From assembly GCA_036374995.1 (NCBI GenBank), contig DASUSS010000048.1, positions 1-64,000 of the forward strand: a DNA stretch of 64,000 bases, written 5' to 3'. Source of the stretch: SH-MAG3 sp036374995 (GTDB taxonomy: Bacteria; Gemmatimonadota; Gemmatimonadetes; Longimicrobiales; RSA9). The notes below the pieces were generated by a model, which worked only from the letters and a program-made list of their open reading frames with translations, had not been told where the DNA came from and did not search any database. The position numbers and the translations under genes were made by a program. Below, one piece after another: positions 10,801 through 18,211 of the stretch. How positions within the stretch are numbered: position 1 is the first letter of the stretch; each line of letters begins with the position of its first letter.

Positions 10801-11028
10801 CGCGCCGCGACGCTCCATGGTGCCGAGTACCTCGGCCTCGACCGCGACATCGGCTCCGTCGAGCCCGGCAAGCTCGCCGACCTCATCGTGCTCGATCGGA
10901 GCCCGCTCGACGACATCCGGAATTCGACCTCGATCCGGTACGTCCTCGTGAACGGCCGGATCTACGACGCGGCCACGCTGGAGCAGCTCGGCAACGAGCC
11001 GGCGCCGGCACCTCTGCGGACCTTCTGA
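7816..11028 (+). CDS. secreted TolB-propeller / amidohydrolase fusion
   Basis: A 1070-aa exported protein. The ATG at 7816 opens a clean signal peptide (MKTAHSAFLLGIALAANAA, cleavage near AQD). Residues about 50-640 contain repeated PD40/WD40-like units (SPDGRxIAF/TSDRDG, WTPDG, SWSPDGRSLVY) forming a TolB-type beta propeller. The C-terminal ~430 residues are a metal-dependent amidohydrolase with VDVHAHVG (HxH), a later GHTGVEH and the GSVEPGKLADLIVLD tail of imidazolonepropionase/dihydroorotase-like enzymes. It is likely periplasmic and acts on peptides or cyclic amides; similar fusions are annotated as amidohydrolases or prolidase-like. It precedes an M14 peptidase, suggesting peptide scavenging. 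Confidence 0.9.
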   Translation: MKTAHSAFLLGIALAANAASLTAQDTLQTAAPTIPAKWDVTAPHGPTTIVEFETSEGTWMNVDVSPDGRTLVFDLLGDIYTMPVAGGRATLVLGGPAYETMPRFSPDGRRIAFTSDRDGLENIWTADTGGGDLRQISKERERQVSNPAWTPDGQYIVARKHFRNTRSLGSGEMWLYHTGGGAGLRMTDRRNWEQNATEPVVSPDGRSIYFSEDVSPGGGFDYNRDPHGIIYVVQRLDRETGERETVLSAPGGSLAPQPAPDGRTLAFIRRVDTKTVLMLHDLETGRERPLWDGLDHDQQEVWAIFGTYPAYDWTPDGDAIVIWAQGGLWRVDVASGAPTRIPFTAAVRQTLTEAVRFPQVVAPDEFDVKMLRWVSVSPDQRRVAYTALGKLYVKDLPNGTPRRVTRGTDLELYPSWSPDGRSLVYATWNDSTYGAIRTVRSDGGAARAITTAPGHYVEPRFSPDGSRIVYRRIGGDNFRGLLHSRDRGVYTVAATGGTPTLVTEEGAEPRFSRDGERIYLSAREGGNAALISVDLQGRDRRVHVTSENGGQFTPAPDERYIVWNERFNVHIAPFPVTGRPVNLSMGSSDYPVRRLSRDAGYSLHWSADSRRVYWSLGPALYQREIAQTFAFEAPDTSALRREPEAAGTPIGFRAPQDRPAGTLALVGANVITMRGGTDEVLRDATVVIERNRITAVGPRAQVTAPAGAHVIDATGRWIMPGIVDVHAHVGTGSSGITPRSHWPFLANLAFGVTTMHDPSNNTEMVFSAAELIRAGEITAPRLFSTGTILYGAEGGAKAITTSYEDALGHLRRMKAVGAFSVKSYNQPRRDARQQIVEAARELEMLVVPEGGSTFFFNMTHVLDGHTGVEHNIPVAPLYDDVLRLWRESSVGYTPTLIVNYGGLNGEYWFYQHDEVWKNERLRRFTPARVLDPRSRRRLMAAEEDYSYIETSRAAKDLLDAGVRVNLGAHGQLQGLGAHWELWMLQQGGMTNFEALRAATLHGAEYLGLDRDIGSVEPGKLADLIVLDRSPLDDIRNSTSIRYVLVNGRIYDAATLEQLGNEPAPAPLRTF

Positions 11029-11029
11029 G

Positions 11030-11265
11030 GGGGCAGGGGCAGGGGGCAGGGGCATTTTTCTGGTCGCAGAGGCGCAGAGGCGCGGAGGGCGCGTGCGCGT
11101 TGCGGAACGGTGCGCGGCGTGGCATGATTCGATCGTTCTTCACAACGGATTACGGACCCTGCGTTGCCGTGAACGTTACGCAGCGCGAAGGCGCTCTCTG
11201 CGCCTCTGCTCCTCTGCGTACTCTGCGACCAGAAATGCCCATGCCCCTACCCCTGCCCCTGCCCC
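11030..11265. repeat. ~235-bp imperfect inverted-repeat element (MITE/REPIN-like)
   Basis: The left arm (about 11030-11110) is G-rich (repeats of GGGGCA), then TCTGGTCGCAGAG and GCGCAGAGG-type units. The right arm (about 11171-11265) is its imperfect reverse complement, with CTCTGCGACCAGA as an exact shared core and CCCCTGCCCCTG-type repeats at the outer end. The pairing continues inward through GCGCGTTGCGGAACG versus CGTTACGCAGCGCG, leaving about 60 bases in the loop. It fills the whole gap between the amidohydrolase stop and the M14 peptidase. The right arm overlaps the first ten codons of that peptidase. Confidence 0.8.
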
Positions 11266-13559
11266 GGAGAGTCCTGGCCGCCGTCCTGGCTCTCGGCGTC
11301 ACGGCTGCACCCGCCAGCGCGCAGGTGCCGACTCCCGAGTCGCACTTCGGCTTCGAGATCGGCGCGGACCGCCGGCTCGCAGACTGGGACCAGCTGGTCG
11401 CGTACTACGAGAAGCTCGCCCGGACCAGCCCGCGCATCACGCTCGATACGCTGGGCACCACCACGATGGGGCGGCCGTTCGTGATGCTGACCGTCACGAG
11501 TCCGCAGAACCAAGCCCGGCTCGACGCGCTGCTCGCGATGCAGCGGAAGCTCGCGGATCCGCGCACGATTGCCGATGAGGCCGAGCTGGAATCGCTGCTG
11601 CGCGACGCGCGCACCGTGGCGCTGATCACGCACGCCATCCACTCCACGGAGGTCGGCGGTGCGCAGACCGCCGCGCGGCTGCTCCATCGCCTGGCCTCGT
11701 CGGACGATCCGGAGATCCTCGAGATCCTCGACAACGTGATCCTGCTCGACATCCCGTCGCTCAACCCGGACGGTACGGACTGGGTGAGCGAGTTCTACGC
11801 GCAGCACGTCGGCTCGGAGTACGAGGGTGCAGCGCCGCCGTGGCTCTACCACTTCTACATCGGCCACGACAACAACCGCGACTGGTATGCGTTCACGCAG
11901 AAGGAGACGCAGCTCACGGTCGAATATGCGCACAACGTCTGGCGCCCACACATCGTGCACGACATCCACCAGATGGGCGGCAACGGCGCGCGCATCTTCT
12001 TCCCGCCCTACATCGATCCGGTCGAACCGAACGTCGACCCCGCGATCGTCGCGGCGCTGAATCAGCTCGGTGCGTTCATGGGCGCTCGGCTCACGGCCGA
12101 GGGAAAGCCGGGCGTGGTCATCAACGCGATCTACGATGCGTTCACGCCCGCGCGCGCGTATCAGCACTACCACGGCGGCGTGCGCATCCTGAGCGAGACG
12201 GCGTCCGCACAGCTTGCGACACCGGTGACGATACCGGCGGAGCGGGTGCGTGGCGGGCGCGCGTATGACGCCGCAACCGCGAGCTGGAACTACCCGCGGC
12301 CGTGGAGGGGCGGTACGTGGCGGCTCGGCGACATCGTCGACTACATGGAGAGCGGCGCGCTCGCGCTGCTCGCGAACGCGGCGAAGAACCGCGCGTTCTG
12401 GGTCGGGAACTTCTACCACATCAACCGGCGCGCGGTGCAGGGCTGGGACAGGTGGCCGGCCGCGTGGGTGATTCCGGCCGAGCAGCGCAATCCGGTCGGC
12501 CTCTCGCACGTGCTCCGCATTCTGACCATGGGCGATGTCGAAGTCCGGCGCGCGACGGCGCCGTTCACGGCGGGCGGCCGCCCGTTCGCGGCGGGCAGCT
12601 ACGTCATCCCGATGCAGCAGCCGTATGCCTCCTTTGCGCAGACCATGCTCGAGGTGCAGGAGTATCCGGACCTGCGCGAGTATCCCGGCGGTCCGCCGCG
12701 TCGGCCCTACGATGTGACGGCGCACACCCTGCCGCTGCTCATGGACGTCGACGCCGTCGCGATCGAGCGCTGGGACGACGCGCCGCCGGCGCTGTCGCCA
12801 CCGATCGAGCAGGTGGAGTGGCAGTTCGCGCTGCCGGCGGCACTCACGGGCCGTCGGGCACCGCGCATCGCGATCTACAAGTCGGCGCAGGAATCGATGG
12901 AGGCGGGCTGGACGCGCTGGGTCTTCGACATGCACCGCCTCCGCTACGACACGCTCAAGGACGCGCGCGCACGACAGGGCGATCTGCGCCGCGACTACGA
13001 CGTCATCCTGCTCCAGTCGCAGAGCCCGGAATCGATTCGCGAAGGACACGATGTCGGCTCGCTTCCCGCCGAATACACGGGCGGTCTCGGCGACGCGGGT
13101 GTCGCCGCGCTGCGCGACTTCGTGCTTGCCGGCGGCCGGCTCGTCGCCATCGAGGAGGCAACGGACTTCGCCGTCGAGCTGTTCGCGCTGCCGGTCAGGA
13201 GCGCCGTCGCGGAGCTGGAGCCGCAGGACTTCTACGTGCCCGGCTCGATCCTCCGCATCGATGTGGACGCCGCCGACCCGCTCGCGGGCGGCGCGGGCAG
13301 CGTCGTGCACGGCTGGTACTGGGGTGATTCGCGCGCGTTCGATGTGACGGGCGACGGCGTCCGCATCGTCGCGCGTTATGCGGCCGGCAATCCGAAGGCT
13401 TCCGGCTGGATCCTCGGTCCGGAGCACATTGCCGGCAGACCCGCTCTCGTCGCGGCGGACGTCGGCGAGGGCTCGGTCGTCCTGTTCGGGTTCCAGCCCA
13501 ACTACCGCGGCCAGACGATCGCGACGTGGCCGCTGCTGTGGGCGGCGCTCACCCGCTGA
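11235..13559 (+). CDS. secreted M14-family zinc carboxypeptidase
   Basis: A 774-aa exported peptidase. After a signal peptide ending near APASAQ, the catalytic domain carries the HSTE zinc motif (HxxE) at about residue 135 and a later HDIHQMGG His ligand at about 240. A long C-terminal region with a class I glutamine-amidotransferase-like fold (residues about 540-770) is typical of large Gemmatimonadota/Bacteroidota M14 proteins. The start codons at 11235 and 11241 and the peculiar MPMPLPLPLP n-region are encoded inside the inverted-repeat element, and no convincing Shine-Dalgarno site precedes them. Peptide-degrading role with the upstream amidohydrolase is inferred. Confidence 0.88.
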   Translation: MPMPLPLPLPRRVLAAVLALGVTAAPASAQVPTPESHFGFEIGADRRLADWDQLVAYYEKLARTSPRITLDTLGTTTMGRPFVMLTVTSPQNQARLDALLAMQRKLADPRTIADEAELESLLRDARTVALITHAIHSTEVGGAQTAARLLHRLASSDDPEILEILDNVILLDIPSLNPDGTDWVSEFYAQHVGSEYEGAAPPWLYHFYIGHDNNRDWYAFTQKETQLTVEYAHNVWRPHIVHDIHQMGGNGARIFFPPYIDPVEPNVDPAIVAALNQLGAFMGARLTAEGKPGVVINAIYDAFTPARAYQHYHGGVRILSETASAQLATPVTIPAERVRGGRAYDAATASWNYPRPWRGGTWRLGDIVDYMESGALALLANAAKNRAFWVGNFYHINRRAVQGWDRWPAAWVIPAEQRNPVGLSHVLRILTMGDVEVRRATAPFTAGGRPFAAGSYVIPMQQPYASFAQTMLEVQEYPDLREYPGGPPRRPYDVTAHTLPLLMDVDAVAIERWDDAPPALSPPIEQVEWQFALPAALTGRRAPRIAIYKSAQESMEAGWTRWVFDMHRLRYDTLKDARARQGDLRRDYDVILLQSQSPESIREGHDVGSLPAEYTGGLGDAGVAALRDFVLAGGRLVAIEEATDFAVELFALPVRSAVAELEPQDFYVPGSILRIDVDAADPLAGGAGSVVHGWYWGDSRAFDVTGDGVRIVARYAAGNPKASGWILGPEHIAGRPALVAADVGEGSVVLFGFQPNYRGQTIATWPLLWAALTR

Positions 13560-13578
13560 GCCATGCGCAGGTAGCGAA

Positions 13579-13643
13579 CACCGGCGGGATTTCCGACACG
13601 CCGGTGCGAAATGAACCGGTGGGCGGATGCGCGTCATCCGCCC
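13579..13643 (+). terminator. Tandem hairpins after the M14 gene
   Basis: Two perfect stem-loops follow the peptidase stop: CACCGGCG/CGCCGGTG (13579-13606, 12-nt loop) and GGGCGGATG/CATCCGCCC (13621-13643, 5-nt loop). Neither has a downstream U-run, so intrinsic termination is uncertain in this GC-rich genome, but position and symmetry suggest transcript ending or 3' protection. Confidence 0.45.
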
Positions 13644-13728
13644 GCGCACCGCCTACACCACATCGGGCGATCCCCTACAGACCTGCCGCTGCGGCCGCAG
13701 CATCCTGGGAGTAAACCAGGAGGCGTTC

Positions 13729-14706
13729 ATGTACCATCGAATACTCGTCCCACTGGATGGCACGCGTTTCGGCGACCACGCGCTGCCGTACGCCATATGG
13801 ATCGCCTCGCGCACGGGCGCCAGCGTGGAGCTGGTCCACGTGCACCGCCGGCAGGAGCTGGATGCCGGCATCGACGCGCTGCCGGTATATCACTTCGAGC
13901 ACGTCGAGGTGGCGGATGCCCGCCGTGACCGGGAAGCGCTGAAGGCGGAGATCGATCTGCTGGAGGAGCGTGCGGCGGACATCGAACTGCGCTTCGGCGT
14001 GCGCACGACGACCCGTGTGCTGCACGGCGCACGGGCGCACGCGCTGGAGCAGGAGGCGCACGATTTCGTCGCGGACCTGGTCGTCATGGCGACGCACGCG
14101 CGCAGGGGGGTGGCTCGCCTCGTGTATGGCGATCTCGCGCATCAGCTCCTGCACGACTTCAACGTGCCGATGCTCGCGGTGCACCCGCCCACGACCGATG
14201 CGCCGCTGGGCAGCGGCGAGCTCACCCACTTCCTCGTACCACTCGACGGCTCCGCGTTCTCCGAGCAGGTCCTCGATGTGGTCGGCCCGCTCGCGACGCA
14301 GCTGGGCGCACGGCTCTCGCTGTTGCACGTGTGCTCCAACCGCACGCTGAAGACGAACGGGCTGCAGAACGGGAACGGCGAGCGCGACATCCCGCACCGC
14401 ACGGACGCGATCCACTACCTCAACGAGCTCGCGGACCGGATGGCGTCGAAGCTGCCCGAGCCGAAGCTCCTGGTCGTCGAGTCCGACGATCCGGCGCGCG
14501 CGATCGTCGACGCACTCGAGGCTGCGCCCGGAGCCGCGCTCGCCATGGCGACGCACGGGCGGAGCGGCCTGTCCCGCGTGATCCTCGGGAGCGTGGCCGA
14601 CACGGTGGTGCATGCTACGAATCAGCCGGTGCTGCTCTACCGGCCGCGACTCGCCCGCCTGCCGTACGGCGACCTGGCCGCCGCACTCAGGATAGAGGAC
14701 CGCTAG
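13729..14706 (+). CDS. tandem universal stress protein (UspA x2)
   Basis: A 325-aa protein with two UspA domains, about residues 1-150 and 165-320. Each begins with the strand motif ILVPLDG / FLVPLDGSAFSEQ. The second ends with the ATP-binding signature MATHGRSGLSRVILGSVAD, matching G-2x-G-9x-G(S/T); the first has the related MATHARRGVARLVYGDLA. ATG 13729 is preferred, with a strong AGGAGG site seven bases upstream; an in-frame extension to 13627 lacks signals. Cytoplasmic stress function, partner unknown. It is followed by a strong hairpin. Confidence 0.92.
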   Translation: MYHRILVPLDGTRFGDHALPYAIWIASRTGASVELVHVHRRQELDAGIDALPVYHFEHVEVADARRDREALKAEIDLLEERAADIELRFGVRTTTRVLHGARAHALEQEAHDFVADLVVMATHARRGVARLVYGDLAHQLLHDFNVPMLAVHPPTTDAPLGSGELTHFLVPLDGSAFSEQVLDVVGPLATQLGARLSLLHVCSNRTLKTNGLQNGNGERDIPHRTDAIHYLNELADRMASKLPEPKLLVVESDDPARAIVDALEAAPGAALAMATHGRSGLSRVILGSVADTVVHATNQPVLLYRPRLARLPYGDLAAALRIEDR

Positions 14707-14722
14707 CCGGCCCCGCGCCAAG

Positions 14723-14758
14723 GGAGGGCCCCGCGGTGCATCGACCGCGGGGCCCTCC
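14723..14758 (+). terminator. 15-bp GC-rich terminator hairpin
   Basis: A perfect 15-bp stem (GGAGGGCCCCGCGGT with its complement) and 6-nt loop lies 16 bases after the universal stress gene stop. There is no clear U-run, but stem length and position make it the best terminator candidate in the window. Confidence 0.6.
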
Positions 14759-14833
14759 TGCTGTCTGGCGTGCTTCCTGCCCTTCTGCCGGCCGTTCATA
14801 CGGACAGGCCACGAATCCACACGGGAGGACGAC

Positions 14834-15277
14834 GTGGAGGGGATGTACAGGAAGCTCGCACTCGCGGTCGGCATCAACACCGTGCTGATGTATCTGATCA
14901 CCTACGTGAACATCGCACAGCTCAGCCACTGGGAGAACAACATCAACCGCGTCTACATGGCGCTGCTGATGGCCGCGCCCATGGTCATCATCATGCTGCT
15001 CGTGATGGGGTCGATGTTCAGGAACGCGAAGCTCAACCTCGGCGTGCACCTGGGCGCGGCAGGCGCGATCGTGGTGCTCTTCTTCCTCATCCGGACGCAG
15101 ACGCCGGTCGGCAACGAGCAGTTCCTCCGGTCGATGATACCGCATCACTCGAGCGCCATCCTGATGTGCGAGCAGTCCGCGATCACGGATCCGGAGATCA
15201 TCGAGCTGTGCGGGGAGATCGTGCGGGCCCAGAAGGAGGAGATTGCACAGATGAAGGACATACTCGGGCGCTACTGA
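14834..15277 (+). CDS. DUF305-type small membrane protein
   Basis: A 147-aa protein with three predicted membrane spans followed by a DUF305-like C-terminal segment (MIPHHSSAILMCEQ, residues about 100-113, then IVRAQKEEIAQMKDIL). DUF305 proteins often occur with copper and multicopper-oxidase genes; the HH and MC residues might bind metal, but this is inference. A GTG at 14834 is chosen because GGGAGG lies five to six bases upstream; ATG 14843 would have its purine-rich site abutting the codon. It converges with the electron-transfer operon. Confidence 0.75.
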   Translation: MEGMYRKLALAVGINTVLMYLITYVNIAQLSHWENNINRVYMALLMAAPMVIIMLLVMGSMFRNAKLNLGVHLGAAGAIVVLFFLIRTQTPVGNEQFLRSMIPHHSSAILMCEQSAITDPEIIELCGEIVRAQKEEIAQMKDILGRY

Positions 15278-15300
15278 GGCCCGGCTGGCCGGTCGTTCGA

Positions 15301-16611
15301 TCAGGGCGTGCCGAAGCGCGTGTCCATGGCGATGCCGGTCTCCTGGAGGAACTTCGTCGGCAGCTCGCCACCGATGAAGACGAACACGTCGTCGTTCTCG
15401 ATCGTGGTCGTGCCGGCGGGCTCCGCCGCGACCATGACGTTACGTTCGCCGATCGCGCGGACTTCGCTGGACCACAGCGGCGTGACGATCCCGCTGCGCA
15501 CCGCCTCCACGAAGCGCTCGCCGTTGGCGGGCTTGACCCGGGCCAGGCGCTCGCGCCGGTACGACAGCCGAACGCGTGTATCCGGCTGACCGGCCAGCAT
15601 GAGCGCCGCCTCGACGGCGGAATCGCCGCCACCGACCACCAGCACCCGCCGGCCCGCGAACGACTCGGGCTCGGCCAGGCCGTAATACACGTTGCTGCCG
15701 TCCTCGCCCGGCACGCCGAGTCGACGCGGAATGCCGCGCCGGCCGATCGCGAGGATCACGCGGCGCGCGGCATAGCTGCGCGCGGGCGTACGCACGACGA
15801 AATGATCGCGCGCCCGCTCGATCCGTTCGACGAGGGCATCGTTCACGATCGGCAGTCCCGATGCCCGTGCGACCTCGGTCCAGATCGAGATGAGCCGCTC
15901 CTTCGAGATCTCGCGCTCGCGGATGCGGCCGTGGCCCGGAATCTCGAGTGCGTGCGTCATCACGAGCTTCCGGCGCGGGTAGTGCCGTACTGCGCCGCCG
16001 ACATCCGGCTCCTTCTCCAGCACGACGAACCGCATGCCGGCCTTCTTCAGATGCAGCGCCGCGCTCAGGCCGGCCGGGCCGCAGCCGATCACGACGACAT
16101 CGAGCATGTCGCCCGCTGCACGGCCGCGCGACTTCGCGATCCCGGCGACGCACTGGCGGCCCTGCTCGAACGCGTTGCGGACGAGACCCATGCCGCCCAG
16201 CTCGCCGATGATGAAGATGCCGTCGACGTTCGTCTCGAAGTTCTCGCGGATGCGCGGCAGCTCGACGCCGCGCGTCGCGGTGCCGAAGACGAGGCGGATG
16301 GCAGTCATCGGACAGACGCGCTCGCACAGGCCGTGACCGACGCAGCGTGCGGGCGCCACGGCCGCGGCCTGACCGCCGACCATGGCGAGCACGTCCTCGG
16401 GACACGCATCGACGCACGCGCCGCTGCCGATGCACAGCGCGCCGTCGACGATCGGGTGCAGCGACACCGGCTCGTGCAGGCCGTAATCGAGCGCCGCCTG
16501 CCGCATCTCCATCCCCTGGCGCTCGCGCGCGCGGCGGATCAGGATCGCGGGCAGCACGGCCGCGGCCGTGAGCACGATGCCGACCGCCCAGACGAGCAGC
16601 GACTCGTTCAT
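15301..16611 (-). CDS. membrane-anchored Fe-S / FAD-NAD(P) oxidoreductase
   Basis: Last gene of the cytochrome operon; 436 aa. Residues 5-25 form one membrane anchor. Two ferredoxin-like motifs follow, but each lacks the second Cys: C60-S63-C66-C70-P and C90-H93-C96-C100-P. A GELGGMGLVRNAF segment resembling flavoprotein FAD-binding ends comes next, then a two-Rossmann domain with VIGCGPAGL near 175 and VVGGGDSAVEAAL near 310, as in thioredoxin-reductase/YpdA-like enzymes. ATG 16611 leaves 7 bp after the upstream barrel gene. It could feed NAD(P)H electrons to the membrane cytochrome b; this is inferred from the operon. Confidence 0.82.
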   Translation of the reverse strand: MNESLLVWAVGIVLTAAAVLPAILIRRARERQGMEMRQAALDYGLHEPVSLHPIVDGALCIGSGACVDACPEDVLAMVGGQAAAVAPARCVGHGLCERVCPMTAIRLVFGTATRGVELPRIRENFETNVDGIFIIGELGGMGLVRNAFEQGRQCVAGIAKSRGRAAGDMLDVVVIGCGPAGLSAALHLKKAGMRFVVLEKEPDVGGAVRHYPRRKLVMTHALEIPGHGRIREREISKERLISIWTEVARASGLPIVNDALVERIERARDHFVVRTPARSYAARRVILAIGRRGIPRRLGVPGEDGSNVYYGLAEPESFAGRRVLVVGGGDSAVEAALMLAGQPDTRVRLSYRRERLARVKPANGERFVEAVRSGIVTPLWSSEVRAIGERNVMVAAEPAGTTTIENDDVFVFIGGELPTKFLQETGIAMDTRFGTP

Positions 16612-16618
16612 GCGTGGG

Positions 16619-18211
16619 TCAGAACCCCCACGTGAGGCGCAGCTCCAGCCGCGTGCCCGACGCCGCCTGCGCGAGCGAATGCACGGCCAGTGCACTGATC
16701 GAGCTGCGGCGCCCGAGCAGTACGGTGGCGTCGCCCTCGATCTCGTGTGCAATGTCCGGTCGAAGCTCCGACCCGCGCTCCATCCGGTAGCCCGCACGCA
16801 TGAACAGCCGGCCCGCCGTGATGCCGAGTCCGGCCGCGGCATCGATCGTCCGCGTCGCACCGTACTCCCACAGTCCGGCCGCCACGTCGATGTCCAGGTT
16901 GCCCGGCAGCCGCGACACGTAGAGCCGGGCGGACCCTCCCTGTGATCGCGGCTCCGCGCCGGGGCTCACGGCGCCGTTGATGCCGAGCGAGACCCGTCCG
17001 ATCGGCAGCCAGGCGCCCGCGTCGACGCGCCCGCGCCCGGACAGGACCGCGGCACTGTCGACGATGCCGACGCGATAGGGGTGGTACCGCCGATATCCGA
17101 CCTGCACGCGGGCGCCGCCGCTCGACTGGAGTGCGGCGTGCGCTCCGCCCCAGCGCAGGCCGAACGCACTGCTGTCGGAGCCCTCGACCAGTGCGTCGCC
17201 CCACAGGCTGAGCGGCCCGGCGGTGAACGAGTGCCGCGTCGACAATGCCATCAGGCTGCGGCCGACCGGCACGTCGCTCAGGTACCGGAGCGCGCTCACA
17301 CTGCTGCGGTAGCGGAAGCCGGCACTCCGACCGTGCGCTTCCGCCGACAGCGACACCCGCGGGTAGCGCGTCGAGGGCGCACCGGTCCCGTAACCGGGCT
17401 CGAAGCCGGCTTCCGCCGCGACGCTGACACCGGTGCCGACCGCGAGTGACAGGCCGTCCCATGCACCGCCGACCGGATCGTGCAGCGATGTCAGCCGGCC
17501 GAGCCCGATGCGCAGCGGGCCCGCCCGGGACTCGAGCCGTGCGGAGTAGACGCGCAGCTGTGTGCCCGGCGCGCCGATCGACGATGCCGCGCTGCCGCGA
17601 TGCTCGGCCCGTGCGAACACGTGCACGCTGCTGCGACCGGGCAGGTTCGTCATGCGCAGCGACAGCGCCGCGCCCGGAGTGGCATGGCTCACGGTCGCCT
17701 GCCCGACCTCGTATCGCGCCCAGCGCGTCTCCGACATGATGTAGCCGGACACGCTCGGGCCCGCTTCGCGCAGCGGCACCTGCTGCCGCGGCGCGGCCGC
17801 CGGCCCGGGCTGCACCGCCGTGTCCCGTGCCGGCGGCGCTGCCGTCTCTGCCGCCGACGGCGCGAGTCCCGCGATCGGCGCCGGAACGGCCCGCCGCAGC
17901 TCCGCCTCCACCACCTGACCGCGCGTCAGTGCGAACGCCGGTCCGGCAAACGCCAGCAGCGCGCGCGCCGAGTCGGCCGCAACGACGGCAAGACGTCCGC
18001 GCGCCGCATTCGTCCGCAGCACGAGCAGTGTATCACCCGCGTGCAGCACGACCGGCGTCAGGAGCTCCAGATGCAGGTCCGCACCGGCGATCAGCACGAT
18101 CCGCCCGCGCACCGTGCGGACCGTGTCCGGCGTCTGCCCGCGCGCGCGCGCCGGCGTGCCCGCCAGCGCAACCACTGCCGTACAGAGCAGGAGGATGCCG
18201 CGTGTGCTCAT
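16619..18211 (-). CDS. putative outer-membrane beta-barrel of the cytochrome operon
   Basis: A 530-aa exported protein with signal peptide (MSTRGILLLCTAVVALAG, cleavage near ARAR/GQT). Residues about 30-110 form a strand-rich domain, followed by a Pro/Ala-rich linker to about 165. The remaining ~360 residues show alternating hydrophobic/polar strands with many Gly/Tyr/Arg and end in LELRLTWGF, the C-terminal aromatic signature of outer-membrane barrels. The ATG overlaps the upstream cytochrome stop (ATGA), so the two are translationally coupled. By analogy with porin-cytochrome complexes (MtrB or PCC porins) it may hold a multiheme cytochrome across the outer membrane. No homologue was recognised directly. 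Confidence 0.7.
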   Translation of the reverse strand: MSTRGILLLCTAVVALAGTPARARGQTPDTVRTVRGRIVLIAGADLHLELLTPVVLHAGDTLLVLRTNAARGRLAVVAADSARALLAFAGPAFALTRGQVVEAELRRAVPAPIAGLAPSAAETAAPPARDTAVQPGPAAAPRQQVPLREAGPSVSGYIMSETRWARYEVGQATVSHATPGAALSLRMTNLPGRSSVHVFARAEHRGSAASSIGAPGTQLRVYSARLESRAGPLRIGLGRLTSLHDPVGGAWDGLSLAVGTGVSVAAEAGFEPGYGTGAPSTRYPRVSLSAEAHGRSAGFRYRSSVSALRYLSDVPVGRSLMALSTRHSFTAGPLSLWGDALVEGSDSSAFGLRWGGAHAALQSSGGARVQVGYRRYHPYRVGIVDSAAVLSGRGRVDAGAWLPIGRVSLGINGAVSPGAEPRSQGGSARLYVSRLPGNLDIDVAAGLWEYGATRTIDAAAGLGITAGRLFMRAGYRMERGSELRPDIAHEIEGDATVLLGRRSSISALAVHSLAQAASGTRLELRLTWGF

